DNA from: Vibrio sp. CB1-14
GTDB taxonomy: Bacteria > Pseudomonadota > Gammaproteobacteria > Enterobacterales > Vibrionaceae
Assembly (NCBI RefSeq): GCF_040412085.2
Contig: NZ_CP115921.1
Coordinates: 558,001-622,000 of the forward strand
Direction of reading: 5' to 3'
DNA length: 64,000 nt
Shown here in pieces: positions 37,291 through 46,034 of this stretch; the stretch's first letter is position 1; every line of letters begins with the position of its first letter. The position numbers and the translations under genes were made by a program. The notes below the pieces were generated by a model that searched no databases, was not told the origin of the DNA, and was given only the letters and a program-made list of their open reading frames with translations.

Positions 37291-37446
37291 TTAAAGTTTT
37301 TTCATGTCTTTCGGGCAGGTATCGAGATGAGTAGTTACCACCAGCCCCGTATCAGTTAAACAGATATTGCCTGGTGCACCTGCATCATCAGCAAAAGCAA
37401 AAAACGAACATACCGTGCTTAGCACGAACACAATTAATGACTTCAT
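37291..37446 (-). CDS. Small secreted protein with two cysteines (51 residues)
   Basis: MKSLIVFVLSTVCSFFAFAD is a typical signal peptide (cleavage after FAFA), leaving a mature peptide of about 32 residues, with Cys in GNICLTD and DTCPKD that could form one disulfide. GGAG lies nine bases upstream of the start and a clean terminator follows, so this looks like a real monocistronic gene. No family recognised; periplasmic or exported. Confidence 0.65.
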   Translation of the reverse strand: MKSLIVFVLSTVCSFFAFADDAGAPGNICLTDTGLVVTTHLDTCPKDMKKL

Positions 37447-37742
37447 TATGAAAACTCCTTACTAAAGTCTTGTTCTACGAGGCAGTCTCCGTGCCTCGCT
37501 TTTTCAGCATAGACAAGATTTTCAAAGATCAGCAAAGAATTAGCATCATTTAACTGTATAAATAACCACCACAAATAACAAAGACCAACCCATTCACCCA
37601 CCCAATAAATCAAGATTGTCTATTCACTTTCGCGCATTTTGACACCACACATTCACAACAATAATAAGTCTAACCCAACCATTACACAGCACTGTCGGTT
37701 TGTTCCTACACTTGGAAGATCTCGATCCACTGGGTAAACGCT

Positions 37743-38837
37743 ATGCTATTGAATAAAAGACTGCTGATTCTAATTCTGAGTGCCTTTTTGGTAAGCGGTG
37801 CTAGTATCTTTGATCTGAACAACTCTCCTAGCCAGCATCAGCTTCAGGCATACGCGAACGTGGTTAAAGATACTTACGAGTCCAAGCTATTCTCTCTATC
37901 TCCCTATAAACAAGGGCATTTTGGGTTACGTATGTACCGCCAAACTCAAGACGAGAAATACCACACTACTATTTTGGTCGACCTTGCAAATGTCACTGAT
38001 CGATTAAATCAAATAGCTGCAGAGGTCACCACGCCCAAAACAATTCGTCAGCACTCGCTTGCTCGCTTAAATGAATACAAAAAAGGTAAAGATGAGCGCA
38101 GTCAGCGCCGTTATGCCGCAACCAAAAACAACCCAGACTACTTCTATATGGGGCTCGACCTTTTACGGTATCTTGCCAGATTGCAAGAATATGGAGTCAC
38201 TCATAAGTCTGATCAAAAACTACGCAAAGTACTTCGAAGCTACGATTTTGAAAGCGTTCTGACTGACAAGACAATGATTACCGCATGGGCTGCGCAACTT
38301 GCCAACCAAGCGTATTGGTTGCGACAGATCGGGGAGCAAGATTTGGTTTCTGAGTTTGTCGACGCGTTCCAACGCACTTACCCAGATAGCGAAGACTACC
38401 GCCTAAGCAAGCAGCAGTTTGGCAACAAACTCTATGGTATGACACACATCATTTTGGCGGATTCGGGTTACTATCAACGCCCCGTCAACGAAAAAGATCA
38501 TCAATGGATTTATGATTATTTCCGTCGCAACATCGATGACATTATCAAGCACACCAAGGAAGATATTGTTGCTGAAGTGGGGATCAGCTTTTTGTTAGCA
38601 GGACTTCATGATGATCCTGTTGTAAAGAAAGCTCGCGCCGCTATCGCTCGTGCCGTTGATAAGAAACATGGCATGATCCCATCAGTATCTGGCGATTTCG
38701 ATTTTGCTTATGGCGAGCATCGCAACGTACTCGCCATTATGTTGCTTGACTGGAGAGCACCCTATATCGGTCCGAATGTGTCATCGGATCCAAAGCTCTT
38801 CAAGCAGTTGCCTTACGGCGTGCGACCCGCAGCATAG
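37743..38837 (+). CDS. Exported conserved protein (DUF3541-like)
   Basis: 364 residues. Signal peptide or anchor MLLNKRLLILILSAFLVSGAS, then an all-helical soluble domain with motifs SPYKQGHFGLRMYRQT, YGMTHIILADSGYYQRPV, DIVAEVGISFLLAG and HGMIPSVSGDFDFAYGEHRNVLAIMLLDW. I believe this corresponds to the Vibrio DUF3541 family, from memory only. The conserved His/Glu/Asp residues in the C-terminal part recall alpha/alpha-barrel enzymes, but no reaction can be assigned. Confidence 0.65.
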   Translation: MLLNKRLLILILSAFLVSGASIFDLNNSPSQHQLQAYANVVKDTYESKLFSLSPYKQGHFGLRMYRQTQDEKYHTTILVDLANVTDRLNQIAAEVTTPKTIRQHSLARLNEYKKGKDERSQRRYAATKNNPDYFYMGLDLLRYLARLQEYGVTHKSDQKLRKVLRSYDFESVLTDKTMITAWAAQLANQAYWLRQIGEQDLVSEFVDAFQRTYPDSEDYRLSKQQFGNKLYGMTHIILADSGYYQRPVNEKDHQWIYDYFRRNIDDIIKHTKEDIVAEVGISFLLAGLHDDPVVKKARAAIARAVDKKHGMIPSVSGDFDFAYGEHRNVLAIMLLDWRAPYIGPNVSSDPKLFKQLPYGVRPAA

Positions 38838-38861
38838 AAAGTAGAAGCGTCAGCCGTTAAT

Positions 38862-39704
38862 TCATTCACGGCTAGGTTCAAATTGTCCTACCTGAAGAAA
38901 CTGCACTATAAGCCCGGTCACATAAGGATCTCGGCGCAACCTGTCATGCTTAATGTCGACTTCGATAAAGTCTTGCATGCCTTTTAACTTTGTTGATTCA
39001 ACGGACACCAAACCATCATTGGTTTTGGCAAACATACCATTGAACACCGGGTAACTTTGTGTGCCAGCGATAACGCCAAAGTTATAGTTGGGAAGCGGAA
39101 GACGGTTCGGAAAGCTCTCTGGGTTTGTCGTCAATGATTCTGCGGTTCCACCCACTAATGACAACATCCAGGTATCAGAAAAGAAATCAGCAACATCACT
39201 GCCATGATTAGGTGTGCCTACAAAGACCACATTACCCATTTGCTCAGAATGAACAAAGTCAGGGTGCTCAGCAAGATAAGAGCGAATCACCAACCCACCC
39301 AGCGAGTGACCAACAAAATGGATTTTGGCGTGATTTTTTAGCGCAAAATTGGTAGGAACGTGCTCACCAGAAGCATGCTGCGCCAATGCCTGATTATCTC
39401 TTTTCTGAGTAGAGTCATTAAACTCTGAGATGCAGCGTGACAATTCATCGGCACTTTTATCCAAAGTATTTTCAATGGGCTGACGCAGCGTTGGATAGTC
39501 TACAACACAAACTTGATAACCCTGATCTGCAATGCCCTTCGACATATTTTGCATCGACCAAGCGCTGCGAGCTAAACCATGCACTATCACGACCTGCTCG
39601 CCATGATGAGACTGAAACTGCGCGTCACTGACATCCATTTCGGGTTTGCTACATCCTACAAGTAATATTGCGGGTACAAACAGTGCCCAATTCTTCCGCA
39701 TCAT
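38862..39704 (-). CDS. Lipoprotein alpha/beta hydrolase (esterase/lipase)
   Basis: 280 residues. Signal peptide with lipobox LLVGCSK (Cys about residue 18), then alpha/beta hydrolase motifs: VVIVHGLARSAWSM (oxyanion region), nucleophile elbow HFVGHSLGGLV, GTPNHGSDVADF and a late DGLVSVESTKL/KHDRLRRD region for Asp and His. Anchored to an envelope membrane. Start at ATG 39704; an in-frame TTG at 39719 is less likely. Substrate probably a carboxylic ester. Confidence 0.85.
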   Translation of the reverse strand: MMRKNWALFVPAILLVGCSKPEMDVSDAQFQSHHGEQVVIVHGLARSAWSMQNMSKGIADQGYQVCVVDYPTLRQPIENTLDKSADELSRCISEFNDSTQKRDNQALAQHASGEHVPTNFALKNHAKIHFVGHSLGGLVIRSYLAEHPDFVHSEQMGNVVFVGTPNHGSDVADFFSDTWMLSLVGGTAESLTTNPESFPNRLPLPNYNFGVIAGTQSYPVFNGMFAKTNDGLVSVESTKLKGMQDFIEVDIKHDRLRRDPYVTGLIVQFLQVGQFEPSRE

Positions 39705-40256
39705 GTTACTTCTCTCCAAACCACCGAACCGCTTTTAGCATATCAAACTGGTACTACCTGTACTAGAAGGGGATGAAGGGATTTTTGTTCCAAATTACGA
39801 CATATTAGTGGTCAATAGAACATTGAGAAAACGCGTAGCACAACTTATTGATATAAAAACTATTAACAACTGATAGATAGCGAAAGGTGGGCTATCTTAA
39901 ACGCTATACAACTTACCCCAATAAGCCCCCTCAAGTGCGGAACCAAAATCATAGTTTTAGCTCCAGAGATCATTGGCTTTGCACACTTAGATTAGCTCCG
40001 ACTTCATTTAACCCCTAGAGAGACAAGGCCTAAATAGTCAAAACCGTCACTTTCTCGTTGTTAATATAAAAAGCGACAATAGATATTCAATTTACTTACC
40101 CGACTCAATAAACCATTCACCAGGCCAATATAAACCCAGTTTGATATATAAATTAACTTCGCTATGTTGAAGGTGAGTGCACTCCTATTTTCAATATCCA
40201 CCGCCAAGTACGCTTGGCGGTGAAGCTTTGCTTACCTATAAATAAGGAGTGGCATT
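39705..40256. other. Upstream region of the polysaccharide lyase gene
   Basis: 552 bp without a gene. It contains a perfect palindrome GAGTGCACTC (40175-40184) and a strong hairpin CACCGCCAAG-TACG-CTTGGCGGTG (40199-40222) only 35 bp before the lyase start, probably in its 5' UTR. The hairpin is not followed by T residues. Confidence 0.5.
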
Positions 40257-42095
40257 ATGTCCACAACCATAAAAAAACGAACACTGGTGATGGCCGTTGC
40301 GCTTGCCTGTGCGTCGACAACAGCGTTGGCTAACGATACCGATGGAGATGGTATCAATGACAGTTTGGATGTTTTTCCTTGGGATCCAACCAAATGGGCT
40401 CTGCCGTTTCATGAGCTCCCTACCGTCATTGAAGCGGAAGACTTCGATCTCGGTGGTCAAGGTGTTGCCTACTCGGATCGAGAAGTGGATAACCTAGGTT
40501 CAAAGAATTATCGAAACGAAGGGGTGGATTTCTCTACTCACGATGGCAAAGTCCATGTCGGCTGGTTTGGTCGAAATGAATGGATGAACTATACCGTGAA
40601 TGTCTCAGAGTCTGGTTACTATGAGTTCTCAGCTTGGCTTGGTTCAACCTCGACAACAGTTCGCTCTGTCGAGCTGCATGAGGGAGGGGATGTCTTAGTG
40701 GAAATGCCTTTCCTATCCAGTTCAGGGGTAGTACGAAATTTTGAGCAGACCGAACCGTACACGCTTTACCTCACTGCAGGCGAACACACTTTCACCTTAT
40801 TTGCCCGAGACGGCTCTGTGCGCGTCGATAGAATACAATTCGACCTGTCACCACTATCAAAGGATTCTGATGGTGACGGTGTTGTCGATGCCGAAGATGC
40901 CTTCCCTAACGACCCAACAGAAACTAAAGATTCAGACAAAGACGGTATTGGTGACAACCAAGATCCCGATGATGATAATGATGGTGTACCCGATGTCGAT
41001 GATGATTACCCACTCGACCCAACACGCTCAGAAAATATCACCACCAGCACTCAGCCGGATCAATGCGTAGGCGCTGAAAATCAGCAGTTACTGTGTGACG
41101 TGCTCGCCAATGATAGTGATCCTGAAAACGATCAACTCACCATCATTCTGTCAGAACAGCCAACCTACGGCACCATTAGTGTCGCAGAAGGCAGAGTCCT
41201 ATATACACCTTCTGTAGATTTTGTCGGTCTTGATGAATTTAGCTACCGCGTTGATGATGGTTTCAATTTATCCGAATCAGAATGGGTAAGAGTCCAAATA
41301 GATCGCACGACACCTATTGAGGATGCAGCCCCTATTTACACTGCCGGCTTCGAAAATGGTGACCCTCAATCTGGGTTGAATCAAGCGCTGACTGCTTCAT
41401 TTTCAAGTAGCTATGACTCACTGACAAAAGAGCCAGCGAGCTACCACTATTACCAAGTAGAGAACGTCCCTTGGGCAAGAACCGGTGAGCATGTGCTCAA
41501 ATTTTATGGAGAGCCACCCGCGTATCGTAGTGAAATTGCCTTTATGAACAGCGATTACAACTTCGCGCCGGGGGATGACTACTACTATAGTGCCAGCATT
41601 CGCCCTGATGCATCATGGCAAAACATCACTAAGTACTCCATCATCGTTACGCAGTGGAAATCCTTTAGTTCAGGGCCACATGGTGCTATTAGACTGAGCA
41701 ACAACGGTGACTTTAAACTGACCTACCACGCTAAAAATTACCCCACAGTAGATCTTGGCGTTGCGCCGCAAGACACTTGGACGGACATACGGGTCTATTT
41801 CAAAAAGTCGTTAGATGCTGATGGTCGTGTGATGATCTGGGTAAATGGTGAGTTGAAACTCGATCGTGCGGGTAAAACGCTGCTGATTGGCAACAACGGT
41901 TATACCAAGCTTGGTATGTACACTGAGATTCGTGACGCGAGAACCGTATATTTTGACAACGTCTCTGTGTCTAAAGCCATTAACCGCTCGTTGGAAGAGT
42001 GGGGACGGGCACCCGTAGATGGTATTTATAACGATAGTGACAATGATGGGGAGAGTAATGGGCTTGATCCCTATCCTTTTGATCCGAATCGATAA
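40257..42095 (+). CDS. Secreted modular polysaccharide lyase (CBM6-like, TSP3 repeats, heparin-lyase-like domain)
   Basis: 612 residues with signal peptide cut near TTALA-ND. Modules in order: calcium-binding thrombospondin-3-type repeat (DTDGDGINDSLDVFPWDP, ~27-45); CBM6-like carbohydrate-binding domain (IEAEDFDLGGQGVAYSD to GSVRVDRIQFDLS, ~59-198); more TSP3 repeats (~203-260); a cadherin-like/tandem domain (LANDSDPENDQL, ~270-350); and a C-terminal jelly-roll resembling the PF14099 polysaccharide lyases (YRSEIAFM, IIVTQWKSFSSGPHGAIRL, KLGMYTEIRDARTVYFDNV, ~365-580); a final TSP3 repeat. Cleaves an anionic glycan outside the cell; the substrate (glucuronan, ulvan or similar) is not determinable. 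Confidence 0.8.
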   Translation: MSTTIKKRTLVMAVALACASTTALANDTDGDGINDSLDVFPWDPTKWALPFHELPTVIEAEDFDLGGQGVAYSDREVDNLGSKNYRNEGVDFSTHDGKVHVGWFGRNEWMNYTVNVSESGYYEFSAWLGSTSTTVRSVELHEGGDVLVEMPFLSSSGVVRNFEQTEPYTLYLTAGEHTFTLFARDGSVRVDRIQFDLSPLSKDSDGDGVVDAEDAFPNDPTETKDSDKDGIGDNQDPDDDNDGVPDVDDDYPLDPTRSENITTSTQPDQCVGAENQQLLCDVLANDSDPENDQLTIILSEQPTYGTISVAEGRVLYTPSVDFVGLDEFSYRVDDGFNLSESEWVRVQIDRTTPIEDAAPIYTAGFENGDPQSGLNQALTASFSSSYDSLTKEPASYHYYQVENVPWARTGEHVLKFYGEPPAYRSEIAFMNSDYNFAPGDDYYYSASIRPDASWQNITKYSIIVTQWKSFSSGPHGAIRLSNNGDFKLTYHAKNYPTVDLGVAPQDTWTDIRVYFKKSLDADGRVMIWVNGELKLDRAGKTLLIGNNGYTKLGMYTEIRDARTVYFDNVSVSKAINRSLEEWGRAPVDGIYNDSDNDGESNGLDPYPFDPNR

Positions 42096-42107
42096 CCAAT
42101 AATAAGC

Positions 42108-42142
42108 AGATCGGCGAACCGTCACTGACGATTCGCCGATCT
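42108..42142. terminator. Hairpin after the polysaccharide lyase gene
   Basis: 11-bp perfect stem AGATCGGCGAA/TTCGCCGATCT with an inner GTC/GAC pair; lacks a T run on the plus strand. Confidence 0.6.
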
Positions 42143-42187
42143 AAAACAAAGTCGCTCTGCAGCCTTAATTGAGCCTAAAAATTTCAG

Positions 42188-42424
42188 TTAATCTAAAAAC
42201 TTCGCCACGTACCAACAGTCTGCTTCGATATCAAACTGCTCCGCGCGAGCCCATTCCAGCCCCTTATCAACCAATTGTTTGGCGATACCTTGCCCACGAA
42301 ATACTTCAGGCACATAAGTACGAGTAAAGTTGATGCTGTTACCGTTTAATTTATACTCCAACACACTCTCGTGGCCATCTTTCGCAACCACAAAACGTTG
42401 ACGCTCTTGTTGGTGTTCAATCAT
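42188..42424 (-). CDS. Small GNAT-like acetyltransferase (YjdJ-type)
   Basis: 78 residues. YVPEVFRGQGIAKQLVDKGLEWARAE is the acetyl-CoA binding loop and helix of the small YjdJ/GTLF3B-like Gcn5-related family, and SINFTRTYVPE precedes it as expected; the length fits. GGAG five bases before the ATG. Function unknown; members are sometimes protein or metabolite acetyltransferases. Confidence 0.85.
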   Translation of the reverse strand: MIEHQQERQRFVVAKDGHESVLEYKLNGNSINFTRTYVPEVFRGQGIAKQLVDKGLEWARAEQFDIEADCWYVAKFLD

Positions 42425-42502
42425 AAAGTCTCCAAATTCACGCCGGGATAGAAAGGCAAAGACTACAGAAAATCAGCGCGTCATGAAAATAGAAAACCAG
42501 TA

Positions 42503-43303
42503 TTAGACATCAATCGTACCCCTAATTAGGGTCATAGCTTGTCCACACAGTTCAATGCGCTCGCCTTTCACCATCATACCGACGTAACCACCTCGCTCTG
42601 AATCCTGGTACCCCACAAGGGAACACTTTCCGAGTTTCTCTGCCCAGTATGGGGCGAGAGCGCAGTAGGCGGATCCCGTGACCGGGTCTTCATTCACCCC
42701 AACCCAAGGAGCAAAGTAACGGGCAATAAAATCTACATCGCTTCTCGAAGATTGCGCCGTAGCGATCACTGCCCGACCATCCGATTCTAATAACGCATTA
42801 AAGTTTGGACGAAGATGGTGCAAGCTGTCTTCATGTTTCAACACTAGGAAATCTTTCCCGCCTTCTACTTCTCCAACAAACTCAATATCATCGCTGCTTA
42901 GCCCTAACGCTGCCAAACGCTCGACTGAGATGGATGCCCGCGGGAGCGGCGGGTACAAAGGAAAGTCCATTGAAATCCGCGCACCAGATTTTTGAGCAGA
43001 CAACTCTCCAGACAGAGTTTGAAAAGTAAACTCCCCTCCTTCTCCTAGCAATCCAAGCTCATCTAATACATTAACCGTAGCCAAAGTGCCATGACCACAT
43101 AGCGCGACCTCGACTTGCGGTGTAAACCAGCGAAGTCGGTTATCGCTAAGCGACAAAAATGCGGTTTCTGAAATCGCCATTTCCTTTGCGATATTGAGCA
43201 TCAATGATGCTGGCAGCGGCTGCTGCGTAACACAAACCCCTGCGGGGTTGCCTTTAAACGGCTCGGCGGTAAACGCGTTTACCTGATAAATATCGAGTTT
43301 CAT
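42503..43303 (-). CDS. PhzF-family protein
   Basis: 266 residues. MKLDIYQVNAFTAEPFKGNPAGVCV, AISETAFLS (catalytic Glu), VALCGHGTLATVNVL and the C-terminal GVNEDPVTGSAYCALAPYWAEKLGK are PhzF hallmarks. Diaminopimelate-epimerase-like fold; PhzF isomerises a phenazine precursor but most homologues have unknown substrates, and no phenazine genes are present. Start 43303 fits the family N-terminus; an upstream extension to 43384 does not. Confidence 0.92.
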   Translation of the reverse strand: MKLDIYQVNAFTAEPFKGNPAGVCVTQQPLPASLMLNIAKEMAISETAFLSLSDNRLRWFTPQVEVALCGHGTLATVNVLDELGLLGEGGEFTFQTLSGELSAQKSGARISMDFPLYPPLPRASISVERLAALGLSSDDIEFVGEVEGGKDFLVLKHEDSLHHLRPNFNALLESDGRAVIATAQSSRSDVDFIARYFAPWVGVNEDPVTGSAYCALAPYWAEKLGKCSLVGYQDSERGGYVGMMVKGERIELCGQAMTLIRGTIDV

Positions 43304-43460
43304 AAGAATGACCCTTTTACACCACTGCTGTGTAAAGAATAGATAATAAACGAGCGAATATCTCAATAAACCTGACGCAACCACGGAATCATAGTCACAT
43401 TTGCACCTATCTGCGGCCAGGTTTCGTATATCAACTTACCTAGCTAGACGTGAGTGCCCT

Positions 43461-43613
43461 ATGCACAGCAAAGCTCATCTCCCAAGTAAATTGTGCCCCG
43501 TGTGTCGTCGCCACTTTAACTGGCGCAAGAAATGGCGAAGCTGCTGGGATGATGTAAAATATTGCTCAAAGCGCTGCGCTTCTAACAAACATCGATTACC
43601 ACTCGATCAGTGA
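43461..43613 (+). CDS. DUF2256 small zinc-finger-like protein
   Basis: 50 residues: HLPSKLCPVCRRHFNWRKKW then WDDVKYCSKRCASNKH, the four-Cys pattern of DUF2256, a family commonly encoded beside cryptochrome/photolyase genes. The photolyase cluster lies immediately downstream on the opposite strand, with an 18-bp tail-to-tail overlap. ATG at 43461 preferred; upstream in-frame codons are not family-like. Confidence 0.85.
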   Translation: MHSKAHLPSKLCPVCRRHFNWRKKWRSCWDDVKYCSKRCASNKHRLPLDQ

Positions 43614-44366
43614 ACCGTCGAAGGCAAGAAACTGGCCATTGTTCTCGCGCTGCAGCGACATCAACACACCTATGAGCAATCGCGCAGTTTTGTCCGTTGA
43701 AAACAGTTTGTGCTCGGGTACATTAGCTTGAAAGGGTTTTGAAAGAGAGGTATCGGTTGTCCCCGGATGAAGAGCAACCGTGCACGAATTGGGCATTAAT
43801 CGCCCCCACTCGATACTGATATTTTTTAGCGCCATATTCAGTGCAGCTTTCGAGCAGCGGTAGCTATACCAGCCCCCTAAACCGTTATCACTAATACTGC
43901 CAACGCGAGCTGAAATCGTTGCAAAACGAGGCGCAGTGGATCGCCTTAATAGAGACTGTAAATACTGAGCAAGAAGCAGGGTCGGCAATGTGTTGACTTG
44001 CATCGCTTTTGCAAACCGCTCAGCCTCAATAGATTTGAGATTTTTCTCTGGCTGCGCTTGGTCGATAGAAAGCTGGCCAACGCAGTTTATGACCCAATCT
44101 AGGCGAGCAGGCTGCTCAACGCCCTTATCTTGCACCCCGGATAGAACCTCTGTTATCCCTTCAACCAGAGGCGCGTATTGTGAAGGCTCGCAAACATCCA
44201 AAGGCAGCCAAACAATGTCACTATAGTCTTCCGCTTCTTTCGGGACACCTTGTCGATAGGTTGCCATTACTGTCACGTTGGGAAGTGTAGACAGAGTCTT
44301 ACATAGCGCCCATCCAATGCCTCCTGAGCCGCCAACAATCAAAACGTTCAACCCTAAATCTGACAT
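43596..44366 (-). CDS. SDR-family oxidoreductase in photolyase cluster
   Basis: 256 residues. N-terminal VLIVGGSGGIGWALCKTL (nucleotide binding), WVINCVGQLS in place of NNAG, ATISARVGSISDN and the YxxxK motif YRCSKAALNMALK. Resembles the C-factor/sniffer-like SDR branch that often accompanies photolyases in marine bacteria. 26 bp after the photolyase gene, so one operon. Substrate unknown. Confidence 0.85.
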   Translation of the reverse strand: MSDLGLNVLIVGGSGGIGWALCKTLSTLPNVTVMATYRQGVPKEAEDYSDIVWLPLDVCEPSQYAPLVEGITEVLSGVQDKGVEQPARLDWVINCVGQLSIDQAQPEKNLKSIEAERFAKAMQVNTLPTLLLAQYLQSLLRRSTAPRFATISARVGSISDNGLGGWYSYRCSKAALNMALKNISIEWGRLMPNSCTVALHPGTTDTSLSKPFQANVPEHKLFSTDKTARLLIGVLMSLQRENNGQFLAFDGSLIEW

Positions 44367-44392
44367 CCCTTGCTCCTAAACAGTTTCACGAC

Positions 44393-45943
44393 TTATAGCT
44401 CATCAATTCGAGCTAAGTTGGCTTCTGCGGTCGTCAGATGCTCGTCTTGGACTTCCGGCGCCATTCGATCCCAGGTGCGATATATCATCGCAACACGTGG
44501 GTTTCTTGCTAGTTTGTCACGATGTTTGTGCATAAAACGCCAGTAAAAGCCGTTAAACGGACAAGCTTGCTCGCCGCTTCTCTCTTTTACGTTGTAATAG
44601 CAGCCACCACAATAGTCACTCATCTTATTGATGTAGCCACCGCTTGAGCAATACGGCTTTGTCGCAATAAGCCCACCATCGGCGTACAAGGCCATTCCCC
44701 GCGTATTTGGCATTTCGACCCATTCGATGGCATCGACATAAATTCCGAGATACCATTCCTCGACTTTGTCGGGGTCAATTTCCGTCAATAGTGCAAAATT
44801 ACCCGTGACCATAAGGCGCTGAATATGATGCGCATAAGCAAACTCTAGCGATTGAGAGATGGCATGCTGCATGCAGCGCATTTTCGTTTCCCCAGTCCAG
44901 TAGAACTTGGGTAAAGCCCGATGTGCTTCAAGGGCATTTTTGTGCTGATACTCCGGCATATTGCTCCAGTACATTCCACGAATGTACTCTCGCCAACCCA
45001 ATATTTGACGCACGAAACCTTCCACCTGCGCTAGGCTAATCGAGCCCTCTGATTCGGAGTAGGTATTGATAGCGGCGTACAACACTTCCAACGGAGACAA
45101 CATTTTGCTGTTGAGTGAAAAAGACAACCGACAGTGATACAAACTCCACATCGACTCATGCTCCGCCGTCATCGCATCTTGAAAGCGACCAAAGTTAGGT
45201 AGGCAGATCTGGCAAAAATGGGCGAGTAAGTTGAGCGATTGCTCCCGATTAATAGGCCACAGCAATTGTTGGCCGATCTCTCCGATGGACTCGATATCGT
45301 GTCGAACCATGCGATCGATGACATCGTCCGTCGAATTGGCAAAAAGGAGAGGCGCAGGTAAGTCATTTAAGTCATTGCTTTTAAGCTTATTTCTGTTGTC
45401 TGCATCAAAGCTCCATTTTCCTCCAAGCGGTTTATCTTCGCTTTCCATCAACATGCCGTGCTTCTTGCGCATTTTCCGATAAAAGCGATCCATAACGATG
45501 GCTTTCCCTTTCGGAAACAGTGCTTTTATCTCTGAAAACGGCAACAGAAAGTGCTCGGTATCCACCTCTTTCACCGCAATATCTGGCAATGCGATTTGTC
45601 TCAGTTGCTTGAGCAAGCGCCATTCGTCAGGTCTTTGATACTGAAAATAGTCAGCGCCATGATGTAGACACTTTGCGAAAATGAGTTCGTCTAGCGATTC
45701 AAACCGAGCGCTGTCATCAAGCGTTAAATGTTCCACATGATGCCCTTGCTCTGCCAACGTATTAGCAAAGGACTCCATGGCGAGGAAGAAAGCGACCTGC
45801 TTTTGAATGTGGTGTGTTACATATTCTGATTCTTGTTTAAGTTCGGCAATTAGATAGAGCACGCCATTTTCAACATCCGAAAACCAAGAGTGCTGTAAGT
45901 TGAGTTGATCACCCAATATGAGTCGAACCGTCTGATACGCCAT
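44393..45943 (-). CDS. Cryptochrome/photolyase of the FeS (CryB/PhrB) class
   Basis: 516 residues. Begins with the class-specific Rossmann domain (RLILGDQLNLQHSWF), has the FAD-binding helical region (GWREYIRGMYWSNMPEY, RLMVTGNFALLTEIDPDKVEEWYLGIYVDAIEWVEMPNTRGM) and the cysteine-rich region YCSSGGYINKMSDYCGGCYYN plus a later ACPFNGFYWRFM that ligate the 4Fe-4S cluster. Proteins of this class repair (6-4) photoproducts or act as blue-light receptors. AAGGAG precedes the start. Probably co-transcribed with the SDR gene. Confidence 0.9.
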   Translation of the reverse strand: MAYQTVRLILGDQLNLQHSWFSDVENGVLYLIAELKQESEYVTHHIQKQVAFFLAMESFANTLAEQGHHVEHLTLDDSARFESLDELIFAKCLHHGADYFQYQRPDEWRLLKQLRQIALPDIAVKEVDTEHFLLPFSEIKALFPKGKAIVMDRFYRKMRKKHGMLMESEDKPLGGKWSFDADNRNKLKSNDLNDLPAPLLFANSTDDVIDRMVRHDIESIGEIGQQLLWPINREQSLNLLAHFCQICLPNFGRFQDAMTAEHESMWSLYHCRLSFSLNSKMLSPLEVLYAAINTYSESEGSISLAQVEGFVRQILGWREYIRGMYWSNMPEYQHKNALEAHRALPKFYWTGETKMRCMQHAISQSLEFAYAHHIQRLMVTGNFALLTEIDPDKVEEWYLGIYVDAIEWVEMPNTRGMALYADGGLIATKPYCSSGGYINKMSDYCGGCYYNVKERSGEQACPFNGFYWRFMHKHRDKLARNPRVAMIYRTWDRMAPEVQDEHLTTAEANLARIDEL

Positions 45944-46034
45944 CGCTACTCTCCTTTTCTGTTGTATGGTGGCAGTCAGTTTTGCCCGTGATATCTGACT
46001 CAGTCTGTATGATGCGACACCTTATTCGTGTCAT

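Noticed and set aside
40175..40184. Palindrome GAGTGCACTC as an operator
   Set aside because: Ten-base palindromes occur by chance and no matching copy was seen elsewhere.
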